Source: Burkholderiales bacterium
Lineage (GTDB): Bacteria; Pseudomonadota; Gammaproteobacteria; Burkholderiales; Burkholderiaceae_C
Length of the DNA stretch: 5,947 nt
Reading direction: 5' to 3'
Assembly (NCBI GenBank): GCA_005789685.1
Contig: SXXD01000097.1
Coordinates: forward strand, 1-5,947
Under the pieces are notes generated by a model, which saw nothing but the letters and a program-made list of their open reading frames with translations, ran no database searches and was not told the origin of the DNA. The translations under genes and the position numbers were made by a program. The first letter of the stretch is position 1, and each line of letters begins with the position of its first letter. Positions 1-5,947 of this stretch are shown in pieces.

Positions 1-412
1 CGACGAAGAGGTGAAGGCTGCCGCCGTGGCTGCCTTTGCTGACGAGTTCATTGTCGACCTGCCCGAGGGATACAACACCTTTCTAGGTGAGCGTGGCGTG
101 CGCTTATCGGGCGGTCAACGTCAACGCATTGCCATTGCGCGTGCCATGCTCAAAAACCCTCCGCTCTTGCTGCTGGACGAAGCCACAAGCGCTTTGGATG
201 CACACAGTGAGCGCATGGTTCAAGCGGCTTTGGAGTCGGCCATGCGCGGTCGAACCACTTTGGTCATTGCGCACCGACTTGCCACTGTGCAACAAGCTGA
301 CAACATTTTGGTCTTAGAGCATGGCCGCTTGGTAGAGCAAGGCAAACATGCGGCGCTGATTGAAATGGGTGGCGTCTATGCCGGCTTGGCGGCTCTTCAA
401 TTCAACGCTTAA
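1..412 (+). CDS. ABC exporter (MsbA-like), C-terminal part of the ATPase domain, 5' truncated
   Basis: This is the last 137 codons of an ABC transporter, read in frame from base 2 with no start in the window. It holds the second half of the nucleotide-binding domain: the signature LSGGQRQR (104-127), Walker B LLLLDEA (164-184) with the catalytic Glu at 179-181, the D-loop SALD, and the H-loop His at 272-274 in IAHRL. The Walker A motif and the membrane domain lie outside the window. The end ([11 protein letters not shown]) closely resembles that of exporters with a fused membrane domain such as MsbA, which ends GVYAQLHKMQF. Such proteins use ATP to export or flip lipids, drugs or peptides at the inner membrane. 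LPS genes nearby make a lipid substrate conceivable, but the substrate cannot be read from this fragment, so no symbol is given. All ATPase motifs present look intact. It converges with apt across 54 bp, in which I see no convincing terminator hairpin. Confidence 0.93.
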   Translation, partial: DEEVKAAAVAAFADEFIVDLPEGYNTFLGERGVRLSGGQRQRIAIARAMLKNPPLLLLDEATSALDAHSERMVQAALESAMRGRTTLVIAHRLATVQQADNILVLEHGRLVEQGKHAALIEMGGVYAGLAALQFNA

Positions 413-466
413 TTCAAGCTTGGCGTCGCAAAGCCCAATAAGAGCCTTTGCATCTCAGCTTCAATT

Positions 467-1075
467 TCAGTGCCCCTCAAAGTTCACCAATGTGAACAAG
501 GGCAATCCTGCGGCCCTCAGTTTTTCTGAGCCGCCCAGCTCAGGCAAATCCACAATGGCCGCTCCTTCAATGACTTCAGCACCCAGTTTCTCTAGAAGCT
601 TCATGCCCGCCATCATGGTGCCACCTGTCGCAATCAAATCATCAATCAACAAGACTCGCTGACCTGGCTTGACCGCGTCGGTGTGCAATTCAACGGTGGC
701 TGTGCCGTATTCCAATTCATAGGTTTCTTCCACCGTGGTGAAAGGCAGCTTTCCTTTTTTGCGCACAGGGACAAAGCCAACGTTCAATTCATAGGCCACC
801 ACAGCCCCCAAAATAAAGCCCCGCGCATCGAGACCAGCCACCACATCAGGCCGCATGGCGGGTGACATGTAGCGATGGACAAAGGCATCGATCAAGACAC
901 GAAACACCCTTGGATTTTGAAGCAAGGGCGTGATGTCTCGAAACTGCACGCCCGCTACCGGCCAATCGGGCACGGTACGGATATTTTTTCTTAAATAGTC
1001 GTTCACCGACAAAGCCATTTCATCGGTGGCACCCATTGCCCGCTCACCCCTCATTGAACCCAATCCTTGACTCAT
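467..1075 (-). CDS. apt: Adenine phosphoribosyltransferase
   Basis: Cytoplasmic purine-salvage enzyme that converts adenine and PRPP to AMP and pyrophosphate. The PRPP-binding loop [13 protein letters not shown] is clear, and the family blocks [36 protein letters not shown] and EETYELEYG are all present in order. The start is uncertain. The conserved core begins at [10 protein letters not shown] (ATG with first base at 1018), which would give 183 residues, the same as E. coli Apt, but that ATG has only a weak ribosome site. ATG at 1075 has GGAG eight bases upstream and gives 202 residues; ATG at 1054 has AAGGA nine bases upstream and gives 195. I chose 1075 for its ribosome site and its fit to a candidate -10 box at 1113-1118; the 19 extra N-terminal residues show no domain. 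The frame stays open to an ATG at 1123, which would overlap that -10 box. The gene is divergent from kdsD and convergent with the ABC exporter. Confidence 0.95.
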   Translation of the reverse strand: MSQGLGSMRGERAMGATDEMALSVNDYLRKNIRTVPDWPVAGVQFRDITPLLQNPRVFRVLIDAFVHRYMSPAMRPDVVAGLDARGFILGAVVAYELNVGFVPVRKKGKLPFTTVEETYELEYGTATVELHTDAVKPGQRVLLIDDLIATGGTMMAGMKLLEKLGAEVIEGAAIVDLPELGGSEKLRAAGLPLFTLVNFEGH

Positions 1076-1112
1076 CTTACGCACTCCACGACGACATCTG
1101 GTCGAAAGCAGC

Positions 1113-1118
1113 ATCATA
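1113..1118 (-). promoter_or_regulatory. Candidate -10 box for apt
   Basis: On the minus strand this reads TATGAT, five of six matches to the sigma-70 -10 consensus. It would start transcription near 1106, about 30 bases before the chosen apt ATG at 1075. No good -35 box sits 16 to 18 bases upstream, so the call is weak. It lies between the divergent starts of apt and kdsD. Confidence 0.3.
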
Positions 1119-1142
1119 GTCACGCTTTAGGCCATCACTCGC

Positions 1143-1148
1143 TAAAAT
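1143..1148 (+). promoter_or_regulatory. Candidate -10 box for the kdsD-kdsC-lptC unit
   Basis: TAAAAT, a five-of-six match to the -10 consensus, lies six bases upstream of the kdsD ATG at 1155. Initiation about seven bases after the box would fall at or next to the A of the ATG, giving a leaderless or nearly leaderless mRNA. This fits the lack of a Shine-Dalgarno sequence before kdsD. I see no convincing -35 box. Confidence 0.4.
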
Positions 1149-1154
1149 AAGCCC

Positions 1155-2132
1155 ATGTCATTCAACCCAGACCAAGCCCTCCAACTCGCACGCGAGACTT
1201 TGGACATTGAGGCACAAGCCCTGATGGGACTCAAATCCCGTTTGGACTCGCGCTTTGCTCAAGCCGTTCAAATGATGCTCAACGTCAAAGGCCGCGTGGT
1301 GGTCACCGGCATGGGCAAGAGCGGGCACATTGGCTCCAAGATTGCCGCCACATTGGCCTCTACAGGCACGCCCGCCATGTTTGTTCATCCTGGCGAAGCC
1401 AGCCATGGCGACCTTGGCATGATCAAAGCCGTCGACATCGTATTGGCCATCTCTAACAGCGGGGAAAGCGACGAGCTGGTTTCCATCCTGCCCGTCTTGA
1501 AACGACAAGGCGTGCCCTTGATTGCCATGACCGGTGGCATGAACTCGGCGCTGGCCAAACATGCCGATGTGGTTTTAGACAGCAGTGTCGACAAAGAAGC
1601 TTGCCCACTGAATTTGGCCCCGACTGCCAGCACCACGGCGCAATTGGCCTTGGGCGATGCTTTGGCTGTTGCGCTGCTAGACGCCCGCGGTTTTAAAGCA
1701 GAAGACTTTGCGCGCTCACACCCTGGTGGCTCTTTGGGCCGTCGCTTGCTGACGCATGTGGAAGACGTCATGCGCAAAGGCGATCAAGTGCCGCATGTCT
1801 TACCTGATGCAAGCTTTACCGAGCTCATGCGTGAAATGAGCCAAAAAGGTTTGGGTGCATCGGCCATCGTCGACGAGCATCACAACATCTTGGGGGTGTT
1901 CACAGATGGTGATTTAAGGCGCCTCATCGAAAAAGGTGTTGACTTGCGAGCACTGCACGCCAAAGATGTGATGCATGCCTATCCGAGAACTGTTCTGCAC
2001 GATGCATTGGCGGTAGAGGCGGCCGAACTCATGGAGCAATTCCAAATCACCAGCGTTTTGGTGGTCAATGAATCTGGCGCCCTGTGTGGCGCCCTCAACA
2101 GCAATGACCTCATGCGCGCTAAAGTCATCTAA
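1155..2132 (+). CDS. kdsD: Arabinose-5-phosphate isomerase (SIS domain plus two CBS domains)
   Basis: Interconverts ribulose-5-phosphate and arabinose-5-phosphate in the cytoplasm, the first committed step towards KDO, the inner-core sugar of LPS. The 325 residues match the E. coli KdsD length (328). A SIS sugar-isomerase domain covers roughly residues 40-175, with GMGKSGHIG (52-60), HPGEASHGDLGM (78-89) and SNSGES (100-105), followed by HPGGSLGRRLL (189-199). Residues K55, E107, E148 and H189 align, with a constant offset of four, to K59, E111, E152 and H193, the active-site residues described for E. coli KdsD. Two CBS domains follow at about 205-263 and 270-325. No Shine-Dalgarno sequence precedes the ATG; the candidate -10 box directly upstream suggests near-leaderless expression. 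kdsC follows after 28 bp on the same strand, supporting co-transcription. The capsule-linked paralogue KpsF is an alternative name for this fold, but kdsC and lptC next to it favour KdsD. Confidence 0.96.
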   Translation: MSFNPDQALQLARETLDIEAQALMGLKSRLDSRFAQAVQMMLNVKGRVVVTGMGKSGHIGSKIAATLASTGTPAMFVHPGEASHGDLGMIKAVDIVLAISNSGESDELVSILPVLKRQGVPLIAMTGGMNSALAKHADVVLDSSVDKEACPLNLAPTASTTAQLALGDALAVALLDARGFKAEDFARSHPGGSLGRRLLTHVEDVMRKGDQVPHVLPDASFTELMREMSQKGLGASAIVDEHHNILGVFTDGDLRRLIEKGVDLRALHAKDVMHAYPRTVLHDALAVEAAELMEQFQITSVLVVNESGALCGALNSNDLMRAKVI

Positions 2133-2160
2133 GAACATTTCACTGGCCGCCCCAAGAACC

Positions 2161-2727
2161 ATGCAAATCATTCAACCCGCGCTCCATTTCCCCCCTGAGC
2201 TGTTGCTTCAAGCGCAAGGCATCAAAGTGGCCTTTTTTGATGTGGATGGTGTTTTAACGGATGGCGGCTTGTACTTTTCTGAGCAAGGTGAAACACTCAA
2301 ACGTTTCAGTACCCTGGATGGCCATGGTTTAAAACTTTTAAAACAAGCTGGCATCACACCTGTGATCATCACAGGCCGCGACTCTGCGCCCCTTAGATTC
2401 AGGCTCAAAGCGCTTGGCATTGAGCATGCCAAATTTGGCACGGAAGACAAACTGCCTGCCGCCGAAGACTTTTTAAAGACCCTCGGCTTTGGATGGCACC
2501 AAGCAGCCGCCATGGGCGATGATTGGCCCGATCTGCCCATGCTGCAACGCGCTGCCATTTCGTGTGCACCCATCAATGCCCATGCACAAGCGTTGGCCCT
2601 TGCTCACTTTGTCACAAACCGCCAAGGCGGCTTTGGCGCCGCCAGAGAGTTGTGTGATTTACTGGTGCTTGCAAGTGGGCAATATGCACAATTGCTCGCG
2701 CGTGTTGGTTCTTCATCGGCCGCCTGA
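2161..2727 (+). CDS. kdsC: 3-deoxy-D-manno-octulosonate 8-phosphate phosphatase
   Basis: Hydrolyses KDO-8-phosphate to KDO and phosphate, the step before CMP activation of KDO for LPS core assembly. It is a cytoplasmic HAD-superfamily enzyme of the small, capless type that works as a tetramer. All HAD motifs are visible: motif I DVDGVLTDG with nucleophile D27 and acid/base D29, motif II ITGRDS (T71), motif III K97, and motif IV GDDWPD with Mg-binding Asp at 120-124. The ATG at 2161 gives 188 residues, the same length as E. coli KdsC. The reading frame stays open back into kdsD, but starting there would add about 31 residues unlike the family and overlap kdsD by 65 bases. The Shine-Dalgarno sequence is weak (AAGAA). 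The stop overlaps the lptC start by one base (TGATG), so the two are probably translationally coupled. Confidence 0.96.
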   Translation: MQIIQPALHFPPELLLQAQGIKVAFFDVDGVLTDGGLYFSEQGETLKRFSTLDGHGLKLLKQAGITPVIITGRDSAPLRFRLKALGIEHAKFGTEDKLPAAEDFLKTLGFGWHQAAAMGDDWPDLPMLQRAAISCAPINAHAQALALAHFVTNRQGGFGAARELCDLLVLASGQYAQLLARVGSSSAA

Positions 2728-3335
2728 TGAATGCATTTCGGCGCGTCTTAGACCGTTTGGCACTTTACTTGCCAGCCATTCTCATGGCCGTTTTTGCATT
2801 GGGCAGTTGGTGGCTTGTTCGAAGTCTGCCCAGTTTCTTCAATGAAACTGCAGCCCCATCGGTTCGCCATGAGCCTGATTATTTTTTGCAAAATTTTTCT
2901 GTCAAATCCTTTGACAGCCAAGGCCGCCTGATGCGAGAGTTAAGTGGCGAGCACGCTCAACATTTCCCTGACACCGATACGCTTGACATTCAAAAAGCGC
3001 AATTGCGCGGACTCAGCCAAGAGGGTCAGCACGTCAATGCTGTTGCAGACCAGGCACTGGCTAAAGGGGACGGTACGCAAGTGACCTTGGTTGGCAACGT
3101 GCACATTTCTCAGCCCGCAAGCACAAGCCCCAATGGGCCTCGGCCTGCAACAGAAATGCGCAGCCAAGAAATCAAAGCTTTTGTCAAGGAAGAACGCTTG
3201 GTGAGCGAGGTGCCCGTTGAAGTTCGGCGCGGCCAAGATTTGTTCACTGCTGGAAAAATGCAAATGAACAGCAAAACAGGTGAATATGAATTGAGCGGCA
3301 GAGTTCGGGGCCTTGTCCAAGCTGCCAAACCTTAA
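2727..3335 (+). CDS. lptC: LPS export system periplasmic protein LptC
   Basis: LptC is the bitopic inner-membrane part of the Lpt bridge. It receives LPS extracted by the LptBFG ABC transporter and passes it to LptA in the periplasm. The 202 residues (E. coli LptC has 191) begin with a basic stretch and one hydrophobic segment at about residues 11-31 that acts as uncleaved anchor. The rest is a periplasmic beta-jellyroll-type domain; its start DYFLQNFSVKSFDSQGRL and the region GEHAQHFPDTDTLDI fit the LptC family pattern. Identification rests on this pattern, the membrane anchor and the position after kdsD-kdsC, the classical order. The ATG overlaps the kdsC stop by one base. The expected next genes, lptA and lptB, are not found; an SDR gene follows after 42 bp. 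The bridge partners must be encoded elsewhere if the system works in the usual way. Confidence 0.9.
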   Translation: MNAFRRVLDRLALYLPAILMAVFALGSWWLVRSLPSFFNETAAPSVRHEPDYFLQNFSVKSFDSQGRLMRELSGEHAQHFPDTDTLDIQKAQLRGLSQEGQHVNAVADQALAKGDGTQVTLVGNVHISQPASTSPNGPRPATEMRSQEIKAFVKEERLVSEVPVEVRRGQDLFTAGKMQMNSKTGEYELSGRVRGLVQAAKP

Positions 3336-3377
3336 AGACATCTTCTTTCTTAAAACGAGCATCTCAGAAAGACCTCT

Positions 3378-4175
3378 ATGAGCTCCTTGGTTTTCATCAC
3401 TGGTGCTTCCAGCGGCATTGGCCAAGCCCTCGCGCTTCGATACCATCAAGCAGGGTGGCGGCTTGCATTGGCTGCGCGCCGAGTGCCTGAAATGCAAGCA
3501 TGGCTTGAAGCCCAAGGCATTCCCAGCAATTCGGCCCAATGCTATTGCGCTGATGTGAGTGACGCCAACAGCATCATTGCCGCTGCCAACGAATGCATTG
3601 CCGAACAAGGTGTTCCCGATGTGGTCATCGCCAACGCAGGCATCAGCATTGGCATGGACACACGCGAGCGAAAAGATTTAGAGGTTTTACAACAAGTGAT
3701 GAACACCAATGTGATGGGCATGGCGGCCACTTTTCATCCCTTTTTGCTAGCGATGAAAGCCCGCGCTGCACAAATGGGCCATGCAAGCCACGCCGGCACC
3801 TTGGTGGGCATTGCCAGCGTTGCGGGTATTCGCGGTATGCCAGGACACGCAGCTTACTGTGCAAGCAAAGCAGCAGCCATCAGCTATTGTGAAAGTTTAC
3901 GAGGTGAGCTCAAGTCCGAAGGCTTCAAAGTCGTGACCTTGGCACCGGGTTACATCCAAACACCCTTGACTCAAAAAAATAAATTCCCGATGCCATTTTT
4001 AATGGGTGCAGATGACTTTGCAAAGGCTGCCTTTCATGCCATTGAACAAGGCGCTAGCTTCCGAGTCATCCCCACCCCCATGGCTTGGGTTGCCCGCTTG
4101 TTGCGGGTTTTGCCAAATGCCTTATTCGATCGCGCGTTTAAAAATGTGCCTCGAAAACACCGCGCGACAGACTGA
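3378..4175 (+). CDS. Short-chain dehydrogenase/reductase (SDR) family oxidoreductase
   Basis: A 265-residue classical SDR with a Rossmann fold that uses NAD(P)H. The cofactor loop TGASSGIG is at residues 8-15, and AARR at 32-35 suggests a preference for NADP(H). NAG is at 86-88, and the catalytic tetrad is complete: N111, S147, and Y160 with K164 in YCASK. APGYIQTPL near 190 is the usual PG motif. The C-terminus (WVARLLRVLPNALFDRAF, then a basic end) is hydrophobic to amphipathic and may touch the membrane; this is inference. The substrate cannot be told from sequence. It lies 42 bp after lptC on the same strand with no terminator between, so it may be read from the kdsD promoter, and a strong terminator follows it. 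A role in lipid or envelope metabolism would suit the context but is unproven. The ribosome site is weak (GAAAG). Confidence 0.93.
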   Translation: MSSLVFITGASSGIGQALALRYHQAGWRLALAARRVPEMQAWLEAQGIPSNSAQCYCADVSDANSIIAAANECIAEQGVPDVVIANAGISIGMDTRERKDLEVLQQVMNTNVMGMAATFHPFLLAMKARAAQMGHASHAGTLVGIASVAGIRGMPGHAAYCASKAAAISYCESLRGELKSEGFKVVTLAPGYIQTPLTQKNKFPMPFLMGADDFAKAAFHAIEQGASFRVIPTPMAWVARLLRVLPNALFDRAFKNVPRKHRATD

Positions 4176-4212
4176 AGGCACGAGCGTGAAATAGAAAAGC
4201 GTTGTGACCATG

Positions 4213-4240
4213 AAAAAAGCCCTGGATGCAGGGCTTTTTT
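4213..4240. terminator. Bidirectional intrinsic terminator
   Basis: A perfect inverted repeat: six A then GCCCTG, a four-base loop GATG, and CAGGGC then six T. The GC stem is six pairs and extends through the A/T tracts to twelve. Because each side has an A or T run of six, the RNA from either strand ends in a U tract. It sits between the convergent SDR gene (+) and RNA-binding protein gene (-), 37 bp and 42 bp from their stops, and probably ends both transcripts. Confidence 0.93.
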
Positions 4241-4282
4241 GTGTCTCACACCCGAAAGTATGAGTGCAGATGTAGCCTGCGA

Positions 4283-4789
4283 TTAATAACCGCCGCCGCC
4301 TTCGCGACGACCGCCACCACCGTTGCCACCGCCGCCGCCACGTGGGCCTGAGCCGTACGGGCTACGGAAGCCTGACTCGCCGCCGCCTTCGCGACGACCA
4401 CCGCCACCGCCACCGCCGCCGCCATAACCGCCACCGCCACCGCCGTAACCGCCGCCGCCGCCGCCATAACCGCCGCCGCCTTCACGACGACCGCCGCCGC
4501 CGCCACCAAAGCCACCACCACCGGAACGGGGGGGACGCTCTTCCATGGGACGTGCTTCGTTGACAACAACACTGCGACCGCCCAGAGGCTGACCGTTCAT
4601 GCCGCTGATTGCAGATTGAGCTTCTTCATCAGAACCCATTTCCACAAAGCCGAAGCCTTTTGAGCGACCTGTGTCGCGTTCCATCATGACTTTAGCGCTG
4701 GTCACTGAACCGAACTGGCCGAAGGCCTGCTCTAAATCGCCGTCACGAACCGAGTACGGCAAATTGCCGACGTATAGTTTTTTGCCCAT
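4283..4789 (-). CDS. RRM-type RNA-binding protein with glycine-rich C-terminal tail
   Basis: A 168-residue protein with one RNA-recognition motif followed by a low-complexity tail. The RRM covers about residues 3-80: RNP2 is LYVGNL (5-10) and RNP1 is KGFGFVEM (44-51), with aromatic residues Y6, F46 and F48 at the RNA-contact positions. From residue 89 on, 54 of the last 80 residues are glycine, interrupted by Tyr, Arg-Arg-Glu and a short SGFRSPYGSGPR segment. Proteins of this form occur in cyanobacteria and many proteobacteria; several are cold-induced and bind single-stranded, often U-rich RNA. The specific role here is not known. The ATG at 4789 is chosen because the RRM begins there (MGKKLYVGNL) and AGAGGAG lies nine bases upstream; an upstream in-frame ATG at 4819 would bury that ribosome site inside the gene. 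The gene stands alone with a long leader. It follows amtB on the same strand but 226 bp apart. Confidence 0.95.
   Translation of the reverse strand: MGKKLYVGNLPYSVRDGDLEQAFGQFGSVTSAKVMMERDTGRSKGFGFVEMGSDEEAQSAISGMNGQPLGGRSVVVNEARPMEERPPRSGGGGFGGGGGGRREGGGGYGGGGGGYGGGGGGYGGGGGGGGGRREGGGESGFRSPYGSGPRGGGGGNGGGGRREGGGGY
4286..4522 (-). repeat. GC-rich low-complexity repeat region coding the Gly-rich tail
   Basis: Nearly unbroken GGN glycine codons (CCN-type triplets on the plus strand). Within it, the module coding Gly-Gly-Arg-Arg-Glu-Gly-Gly appears three times; its core (TTCGCGACGA on the plus strand, with one base change in the third copy) lies at 4301-4310, 4388-4397 and 4481-4490. The near-identity at DNA level points to internal duplication. 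Such a tract is prone to replication slippage and length variation between strains. Confidence 0.85.
4424..4480 (-). repeat. 21-bp tandem repeat (about 2.7 copies) inside the Gly-rich tail
   Basis: Units start at 4424, 4445 and 4466, each with ATAACC or GTAACC followed by CCN glycine triplets (plus-strand reading). Each full unit encodes one Tyr and six Gly, giving evenly spaced tyrosines seven residues apart. The length is a multiple of three, so gain or loss of a unit keeps the frame. Confidence 0.8.
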
Positions 4790-4930
4790 TGAAAGGGACT
4801 CCTCTAAACACAAAAACAAAAGCGATGGAGCCCCAAAAACGCATCAACAAACCTAAAAACCTCGGAAGGAAGCGAAACTGACACCTGTACACCGCGAACA
4901 AAGCACACGTCCAAAGACGCAAGCTAAGCC
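4790..4930 (-). promoter_or_regulatory. Long U-rich 5' leader of the RNA-binding protein gene
   Basis: If transcription starts just after the candidate -10 box at 4931-4936, the mRNA has an untranslated leader of about 130-140 bases. Its last 80 bases are U- and G-rich and contain GUUUUU three times (plus strand AAAAAC at 4812-4817, 4835-4840 and 4855-4860), 20 and 23 bases apart, just upstream of the ribosome site. I see no stable hairpin or known riboswitch. Such a leader could mediate cold control or binding by the protein itself; this is inference. Confidence 0.4.
4799..4805 (-). promoter_or_regulatory. Shine-Dalgarno sequence of the RNA-binding protein gene
   Basis: Reads AGAGGAG on the minus strand, nine bases before the ATG at 4789. 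It is the strongest ribosome site in the window and fixes this start over the upstream in-frame ATG at 4819. It suggests high translation. Confidence 0.8.
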
Positions 4931-4936
4931 ATTATG
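4931..4936 (-). promoter_or_regulatory. Candidate -10 box for the RNA-binding protein gene
   Basis: CATAAT on the minus strand (five of six to consensus), with TTGCCA at 4956-4961 as possible -35 but a long spacer of 19 bases. It lies in the 226-bp gap after the amtB stop. Other AT-rich positions in the gap could serve instead. Confidence 0.3.
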
Positions 4937-5015
4937 GACCACAAAACAAAGTGTTTGGCAAGTAAATTCTCTGAAAGGCCTTTAAATACTTGGGATTAGA
5001 CGTGTTTTTCATGAA

Positions 5016-5947
5016 TTACCAGCTTGCTTCGCGCTCTGGGGTGGCGCTGATTTTGTGGACCGTCAGGTCAGCGCCCTCATATTCTTCTTCTGGCGTCATT
5101 TTGAGTCCCATGGTTATTTTCAAAATGCCGTAAATCAAAACACCCCCGATCAAGGCCCAAGCCACGCCCAAAGCGGTGCCGATGAGTTGAGCCTGAAAAC
5201 TCACGCCACCCAAACCGCCAAATGATTGCAGGCCAAAAATGCCTGCAGCAATGCCGCCCCAAGCGCCGCAAACACCGTGCAAAGGCCAAACACCCAAAAC
5301 ATCGTCTATCCGCCATCTGTTTTGTGTCAGCGTAAACATCACCACAAACAATGCGCCTGCCACAGCGCCAACCGCTAAGGCGCCGAAGGGATGCATCAGA
5401 TCAGAACCTGCGCACACAGCCACCAGCCCAGCCAAAGGCCCGTTGTGCACAAAGCCTGGATCATTCCTGCCCAAAATCAAGGCTGCCAATGTGCCACCCA
5501 CCATGGCCATCAATGAATTCACTGCCACCAAACCAGAAATTTTGTCGAGTGTTTGAGCACTCATTACATTAAAGCCAAACCAACCCACAATCAAAATCCA
5601 AGCGCCTAAGGCCAAAAAAGGAATGTTGGAAGGTGGGTGTGCAGACACGGCGCCATCTTTTTTGTAACGGTTGTAGCGCGCACCTAACAAGATCACAGCA
5701 GGCAGCGCAATCCAACCCCCCATGGCATGAACCACCACGGAACCCGCAAAATCGTGAAATTCCTCGCCAGTGGTCGCCTTGATCCAAGCTTGCACACCAA
5801 AGTGTTGGTTCCATGCGATGCCCTCAAAAAAAGGGTACACAAAACCCTCAATGCACGCGGTGGCAATGAGTTGAGGCCAGAACTTAGCACGCTCGGCAAT
5901 ACCGCCAGATACGATGGCAGGAATGGCTGCAGCAAAGGTCAGTAGGA
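5016..5947 (-). CDS. amtB: Ammonium transporter, AmtB family (5' end outside window)
   Basis: The last 309 codons of an inner-membrane ammonium channel; the frame stays open to the right edge (reading LLTFAAAIPAIVSGGIAERAKFW), so the true start is outside. AmtB forms trimers that conduct ammonium/ammonia for nitrogen assimilation. Both pore histidines are visible: the first in DFAGSVVVHAMGG (codon at 5727-5729) and the second in PLHGVCGAWG (5277-5279), matching the twin His of E. coli AmtB (H168 and H318). WFGFNVMSA matches the region of the external ammonium site, with its Ser kept. RIDDVLGVWPLHG resembles the branch with LRIDDPVGAxPVHG. Several hydrophobic segments remain, about eight of the usual eleven. 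The cytoplasmic tail keeps the EEEYEGADL signature that in AmtB contacts the PII protein GlnK, but ends in SATPEREASW rather than the common GExAY. No glnK is found downstream; it could lie upstream. No terminator hairpin is obvious after the stop. Confidence 0.95.
   Translation of the reverse strand, partial: LLTFAAAIPAIVSGGIAERAKFWPQLIATACIEGFVYPFFEGIAWNQHFGVQAWIKATTGEEFHDFAGSVVVHAMGGWIALPAVILLGARYNRYKKDGAVSAHPPSNIPFLALGAWILIVGWFGFNVMSAQTLDKISGLVAVNSLMAMVGGTLAALILGRNDPGFVHNGPLAGLVAVCAGSDLMHPFGALAVGAVAGALFVVMFTLTQNRWRIDDVLGVWPLHGVCGAWGGIAAGIFGLQSFGGLGGVSFQAQLIGTALGVAWALIGGVLIYGILKITMGLKMTPEEEYEGADLTVHKISATPEREASW

Noticed and set aside
413..466. Possible terminator between the ABC exporter gene and apt
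   Set aside because: Only short imperfect pairings (CAAAG/CTTTG, GCTT/AAGC) are found, with no GC-rich stem or U tract.
2068..2160. In-frame upstream extension of kdsC overlapping kdsD
   Set aside because: The start at 2161 gives exactly the family length, and the upstream residues are just kdsD read in another frame.
2940..3608. Long minus-strand open frame across lptC and the SDR start
   Set aside because: It lies antisense to two well-supported genes and its translation shows no recognisable domain.
4283..4522. Periodic triplet repeats that could suggest a CRISPR or intergenic repeat array
   Set aside because: The repeats are in frame within a coding tail, have no unique spacers, and there are no cas genes.
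4246..4572. Open frames on both strands across the Gly-rich region (Ala/Val-rich on minus, Arg/His-rich on plus)
   Set aside because: They are shadows of GGN codon repeats read in other frames; no ribosome site or family resemblance, and the RRM protein explains the region.
4974..4983. Perfect 10-bp palindrome AAAGGCCTTT downstream of amtB
   Set aside because: It has no loop and no adjoining U tract, so it is not a convincing terminator; it may be chance or a weak protein site.

Overview
This window looks like an ordinary chromosomal stretch of a betaproteobacterium, most likely order Burkholderiales and perhaps a freshwater Comamonadaceae member. That placement is inferred from protein features (the KdsD C-terminus with NSNDLMRAKV, the APT core, the Gly-rich RRM protein) and moderate GC; no marker gene is present to confirm it. 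The cell is Gram-negative, because three genes serve lipopolysaccharide (LPS) synthesis and export.

Layout from left to right: the 3' end of an MsbA-like ABC exporter gene (+, cut by the window edge); apt, adenine phosphoribosyltransferase (-), convergent with the exporter; a short divergent promoter region; the tight series kdsD-kdsC-lptC (+); an SDR-family oxidoreductase (+), 42 bp downstream of lptC; a clear bidirectional intrinsic terminator; a small RRM-type RNA-binding protein with a glycine-rich tail (-), preceded by a long U-rich leader; and an amtB-type ammonium channel gene (-) running off the right edge.

How the genes work together: KdsD makes arabinose-5-phosphate and KdsC removes the phosphate from KDO-8-phosphate, so two steps of KDO (inner-core sugar) supply are encoded side by side. 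LptC is the inner-membrane/periplasmic part of the LPS export bridge. The exporter fragment is of the type that flips lipids or drugs and could belong to the same theme, but that is only suggestive. The usual continuation lptA-lptB(-rpoN) is absent after lptC. apt (purine salvage), the RNA-binding protein and amtB (ammonium uptake) are separate units.

I found no mobile element, CRISPR array, tRNA or rRNA, and no sign of a new defence or biosynthetic system. The points most worth checking are the missing lptA/lptB, the U-rich leader of the RNA-binding protein gene with three GUUUUU motifs, its repeat-built tail, and a possible leaderless start for kdsD.
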